Below are positions 62,901 through 64,000 of a stretch of 64,000 nt of DNA, piece by piece. The stretch comes from Heliopora coerulea (lineage: Eukaryota; Cnidaria; Anthozoa; Scleralcyonacea; Helioporidae). The stretch is from positions 901,501-965,500 of the forward strand of contig JASJOG010000006.1 of assembly GCA_030142905.1 (NCBI GenBank), written 5' to 3'. The notes under the pieces were generated by a model that saw only the letters and a program-made list of their open reading frames with translations, was not told where the DNA came from and made no database searches. The translations under genes and the position numbers were made by a program. Position 1 is the stretch's first letter, and each line of letters begins with the position of its first letter.

Positions 62901-63863
62901 GATGTTTTTGAGCTTTTATATGGTTTAAGATAGTTGATCTCTTAACTGATATTTCTTCACGACATGCCTCGCAGATGGATCCCTTATAAATTGCAGAGTC
63001 CTTCAAATGTTCATGTGGGAATTCTTGAATTCTTGATGCTGCAGAAACATTTGGGGCAGTTGAAGTCTTAGCACGAACGTTGCGAGTTTGTTGTTTTTGT
63101 TGATTGACTTTGACTTTACGTTTACGTGCGAGATCTGACTTTCTGGGAGCTCTCAATACAGTCAAAGCATTTACAATTAAATTATTTCCTTCTACTTCTT
63201 GCCTTACTTCAGATTCCTCACCATCTACAACTATGCTTTCAGCTGTTTCAAGCCTTTCATTATGTAAATTATTGTCCTCATCATTCATCTCCTCGTGGCT
63301 CGTGGAATTCATTTTCCGCCATCTTTGTTTTACTAGTGCCCAGGATCCTGGTGGTCTAACCCGAATCAGTGGACTCTGGGGACCTCTGGGCACTAGGCGA
63401 ACTCCCTCTCTTTAGTCTCATTCCATTTTTTTTTTATTTCTTTAGACTCTAGCCCCAAAGCCAAAGCATTATTTTATTATTTTTGAAATCTTTGCTCAAA
63501 AACGGCCTATTATGCCGACTATGCTCGTAAGTGCCTATTATGCTCCTGAAGCCCTATTATGCTCGAAATTATGCTAGCATAATTTACCCAAGCCTACTGG
63601 GCACTGATAATTTTGTTAAGAATTCGTTTTCTGCCTGGTGAATTTATTGCCGATAGGTGAGAGTAACAACATTGTTTTAATATTTGTTTCAGGAAAATCC
63701 TGTATATGACCCTGCAAGAGTCAATGCCTTTCAATGTGATGTTACTCAAGATGACCTGACCAAACATGTGTCCCAGAATTCCATCGATATTGTAACAATT
63801 ATTTTTGTTATGTCCAGCATATCACCCGAGAAAATGCCTGGAGTACTGCGTAATGTTGCCACT
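56745..63863 (+). CDS. METTL6: METTL6-like tRNA N3-methylcytidine methyltransferase, 3' part beyond window
   Basis: METTL6 uses S-adenosylmethionine to make m3C at position 32 of serine tRNAs, acting with seryl-tRNA synthetase. Exons 56745-56967, 59118-59248 and 63693-63863 join in phase. They show the METTL6 N-terminal block (EKEAQRNWDLFYKRNSTNFF, KDRHWTSREF), SAM-binding motif I LLEVGCGVGNTIYPLL, then CDFSKRAVQFVK, FQCDVTQDDL and IDIVTIIFVMSSISPEKM. The FYKRNSTNFFKDRHWT wording favours METTL6 over METTL2/8. The C-terminal half lies past the right edge. Intron 1 is 2.15 kb and intron 2 is 4.4 kb, the latter because of a hAT insertion. The gene is head to head with SUMO1. Confidence 0.94.
57056..57137. 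repeat. Short hairpin repeat, TTAACCC-like, in METTL6 intron 1
   Basis: TTTACCCTTTCCCGGCTGG pairs with CCCCGCTGGGAAAGAGTAAA around a core CTCCTTGACGAGTGAAATAG. It is similar to the family at 1323 and 37744. Confidence 0.55.
57138..59117 (+). other. METTL6 intron 1, otherwise empty
   Basis: Apart from the two hairpin repeats near 57056 and 58866, no gene or transposon was recognised. Confidence 0.4.
58866..58972. repeat. Short hairpin repeat, TTAACCC family
   Basis: CATTAAGGGGCTAGAGCACAC, core TTTTACTCTGGCTAATGC and CAATTTTACTCATCGC, ending GAGTGTTAAAGTGTTAA. It is the reverse-complement orientation of the 1323 copy. Confidence 0.6.
59118..59248 (+). CDS. METTL6: METTL6 exon 2 with SAM motif I
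   Basis: The acceptor is TTTTTTTATACAG. It reads LTGKTLLEVGCGVGNTIYPL and CDFSKRAVQFVK. GCGVGN is the SAM-binding glycine loop and the D of ACDFS is the acidic residue that holds the ribose in class I methyltransferases. Donor AAG/GTATGT, phase 0. Confidence 0.94.
59249..60944 (+). other. METTL6 intron 2, left part
   Basis: AT-rich with a pyrimidine-rich stretch near 60425-60530. No gene seen. A partial hairpin-family end (GGCATTAGCCGGGGTAAAA to GGGTTAA) lies near 60627-60680. Confidence 0.4.
61033..63596 (-). mobile_element. Intact-looking autonomous hAT transposon
   Basis: A 2564-bp element with perfect inverted ends of 21 bp beginning TAGGCTTGGGTAAATTATGC and flanked by the perfect 8-bp duplication CTGGGCAC (61025-61032, 63597-63604). 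It carries one uninterrupted 700-codon minus-strand transposase. Subterminal regions on both sides hold many TATTATGCTC-like words, likely transposase-binding repeats. It lies in METTL6 intron 2 in the opposite orientation. Confidence 0.95.
61291..63393 (-). CDS. hAT-superfamily transposase, 700 aa, uninterrupted
   Basis: The enzyme would cut and paste the element as a nuclear dimer. Residues 141-164 form a BED-type finger (C141-x2-C144, H158, H164; SICEACREE, ILNHIKAQKH). Residue 273 in IVFDGTTRLGE and 339 in TMRDRASVNN fit the first and second catalytic Asp. YSPTRWWSKWE at about 412-422 is the conserved hAT RW block. The C-terminus SSAAAERAFPLLNAS (Glu 667) is the dimerisation domain with the catalytic Glu. 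Length and motifs match complete hAT transposases. The start could also be the Met at residue 28, since the first 27 residues are not conserved-looking. Confidence 0.93.
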   Translation of the reverse strand: MPRGPQSPLIRVRPPGSWALVKQRWRKMNSTSHEEMNDEDNNLHNERLETAESIVVDGEESEVRQEVEGNNLIVNALTVLRAPRKSDLARKRKVKVNQQKQQTRNVRAKTSTAPNVSAASRIQEFPHEHLKDSAIYKGSICEACREEISVKRSTILNHIKAQKHQAGKERLSQKKQREQDLAEMLQAYDDKNHPVGETLNMNTRVFRVKVLTAFLKGGIAINKIDCLKSILEESAYKLTDRSNMAQLILVVRQEEIRNTREELTGREISIVFDGTTRLGEALVLIIRFLDSEWKIQQRLVRFLLLAKSLSGEEVAREIISVLAREYGVATELPVATMRDRASVNNVAVRTIKVIFPNILDIGCFSHTLDHLEEKFNTPVLDKFMKHWISLFAHSPQAKLIWKDRTGKSPKTYSPTRWWSKWECIKEDLFLAYPHVTAFLADLTANRNIAPATARKLLDIIANSEAKLKIEIAATVDAGEPFVKKTYSLEGDGPLVVTAYDSITELENCARLMYMPNVIRIASDLAAMVDPDQPDLDEQQHLQQWQDYACQCIQPGFNYFLDTFASADNLSHPMCCFKAARLVDPRKVNDLMPTVADIKELGNFPFIKDNDLDELILELPAYMAASNGIDNDSIDILDWWKRHEKLLPCWSREARKLFLCQPSSAAAERAFPLLNASFNDQQELALEDYIEASLMLQYNGR
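63693..63863 (+). CDS. METTL6: METTL6 exon 3
   Basis: The acceptor is TATTTGTTTCAG. It reads ENPVYDPARVNAFQCDVTQD and then IVTIIFVMSSISPEKM, matching QNPLYDxxR..FQCDLTKDDL and LIFVLSAVHPDKM of METTL6. It ends GCCACT/GTAAGT in phase 0. Confidence 0.92.
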
Positions 63864-64000
63864 GTAAGTAAATAAAAGTAGTTCCTATCTTGGGATTTAA
63901 AATATGAGCTTTAGACGACACATGAAGAAGTAATGATGAGAGAAATGTGGAATAAGAATTGCCAAAAAGAGAAAAGGGATTGATGTTTGTTGTGCATGCT

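Larger units (their letters stand above)
60945..63630. mobile_element. Palindromic MITE interrupted by the hAT
   Basis: GAATTCTTAGCAAAAATATC and CAGTGCCCAGCAC on the left pair with GTGCTGGGCAC, TGATAATTTTGTTAAGAATTC on the right once the hAT at 61033-63596 is taken out. The original MITE is about 120 bp. Confidence 0.65.

Overview
The window is animal nuclear DNA: AT-rich, intron-rich and packed with transposons. The encoded proteins are clearly metazoan (MSL1, SUMO1, METTL6). The mix of K02A2.6-like Gypsy, APE-type LINEs, Tc1, hAT and many MITEs fits a marine invertebrate, most likely a cnidarian such as a stony coral or sea anemone. That assignment is inference from style, not proof.

Three host genes can be read. 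(1) MSL1, plus strand, 2369-14789, 5' part outside the window: eight coding exons covering the end of the coiled coil, a conserved STTEMY-like segment and the PEHE domain; the last exon codes for only about four residues. (2) A complete SUMO1-like gene, minus strand, 45902-26705: five coding exons joining in phase to 92 residues ending in QTGG-SR; its 10 kb and 8.6 kb introns are filled with transposons. (3) METTL6 (tRNA m3C methyltransferase), plus strand, from 56745 to beyond the right edge: three exons seen. SUMO1 and METTL6 are head to head, and the 10.8 kb between them is almost all transposon.

Layout. 1-14800: MSL1 with intronic MITEs and an 800-bp foldback. 14900-20650: a MITE, then a nearly full-length minus-strand LINE. 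21055-25575: a LINE fragment holding a hAT (8-bp duplication CCTACGCC) and a short hAT-like MITE (TTTATGAC), then a Tc1 split by another hAT (GGTAACAG). 26705-45902: SUMO1, whose introns hold two copies of one Tc1 family, a LINE broken into pieces, a 3.5-kb element with 263-bp inverted ends and a 9-bp duplication, a Gypsy relic and several MITEs. 46400-56640: a MITE of clustered palindromes, a perfect hAT MITE, and a transposon with ~0.7-kb inverted arms that was invaded by a 4.6-kb LTR retrotransposon and by a hAT-like element with a 5-bp duplication. 56745 to the end: METTL6, whose second intron carries a structurally intact hAT with a 700-codon uninterrupted transposase.

The best candidates for something undescribed are the 31618-35135 element (Mutator-like ends around a protein I cannot assign to a transposase superfamily), the intact hAT at 61033-63596, and a dispersed family of ~70-100-bp hairpins beginning and ending near TTAACCC. 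All coordinates were read by eye, so element edges other than those fixed by target-site duplications may be off by a few to tens of bases.
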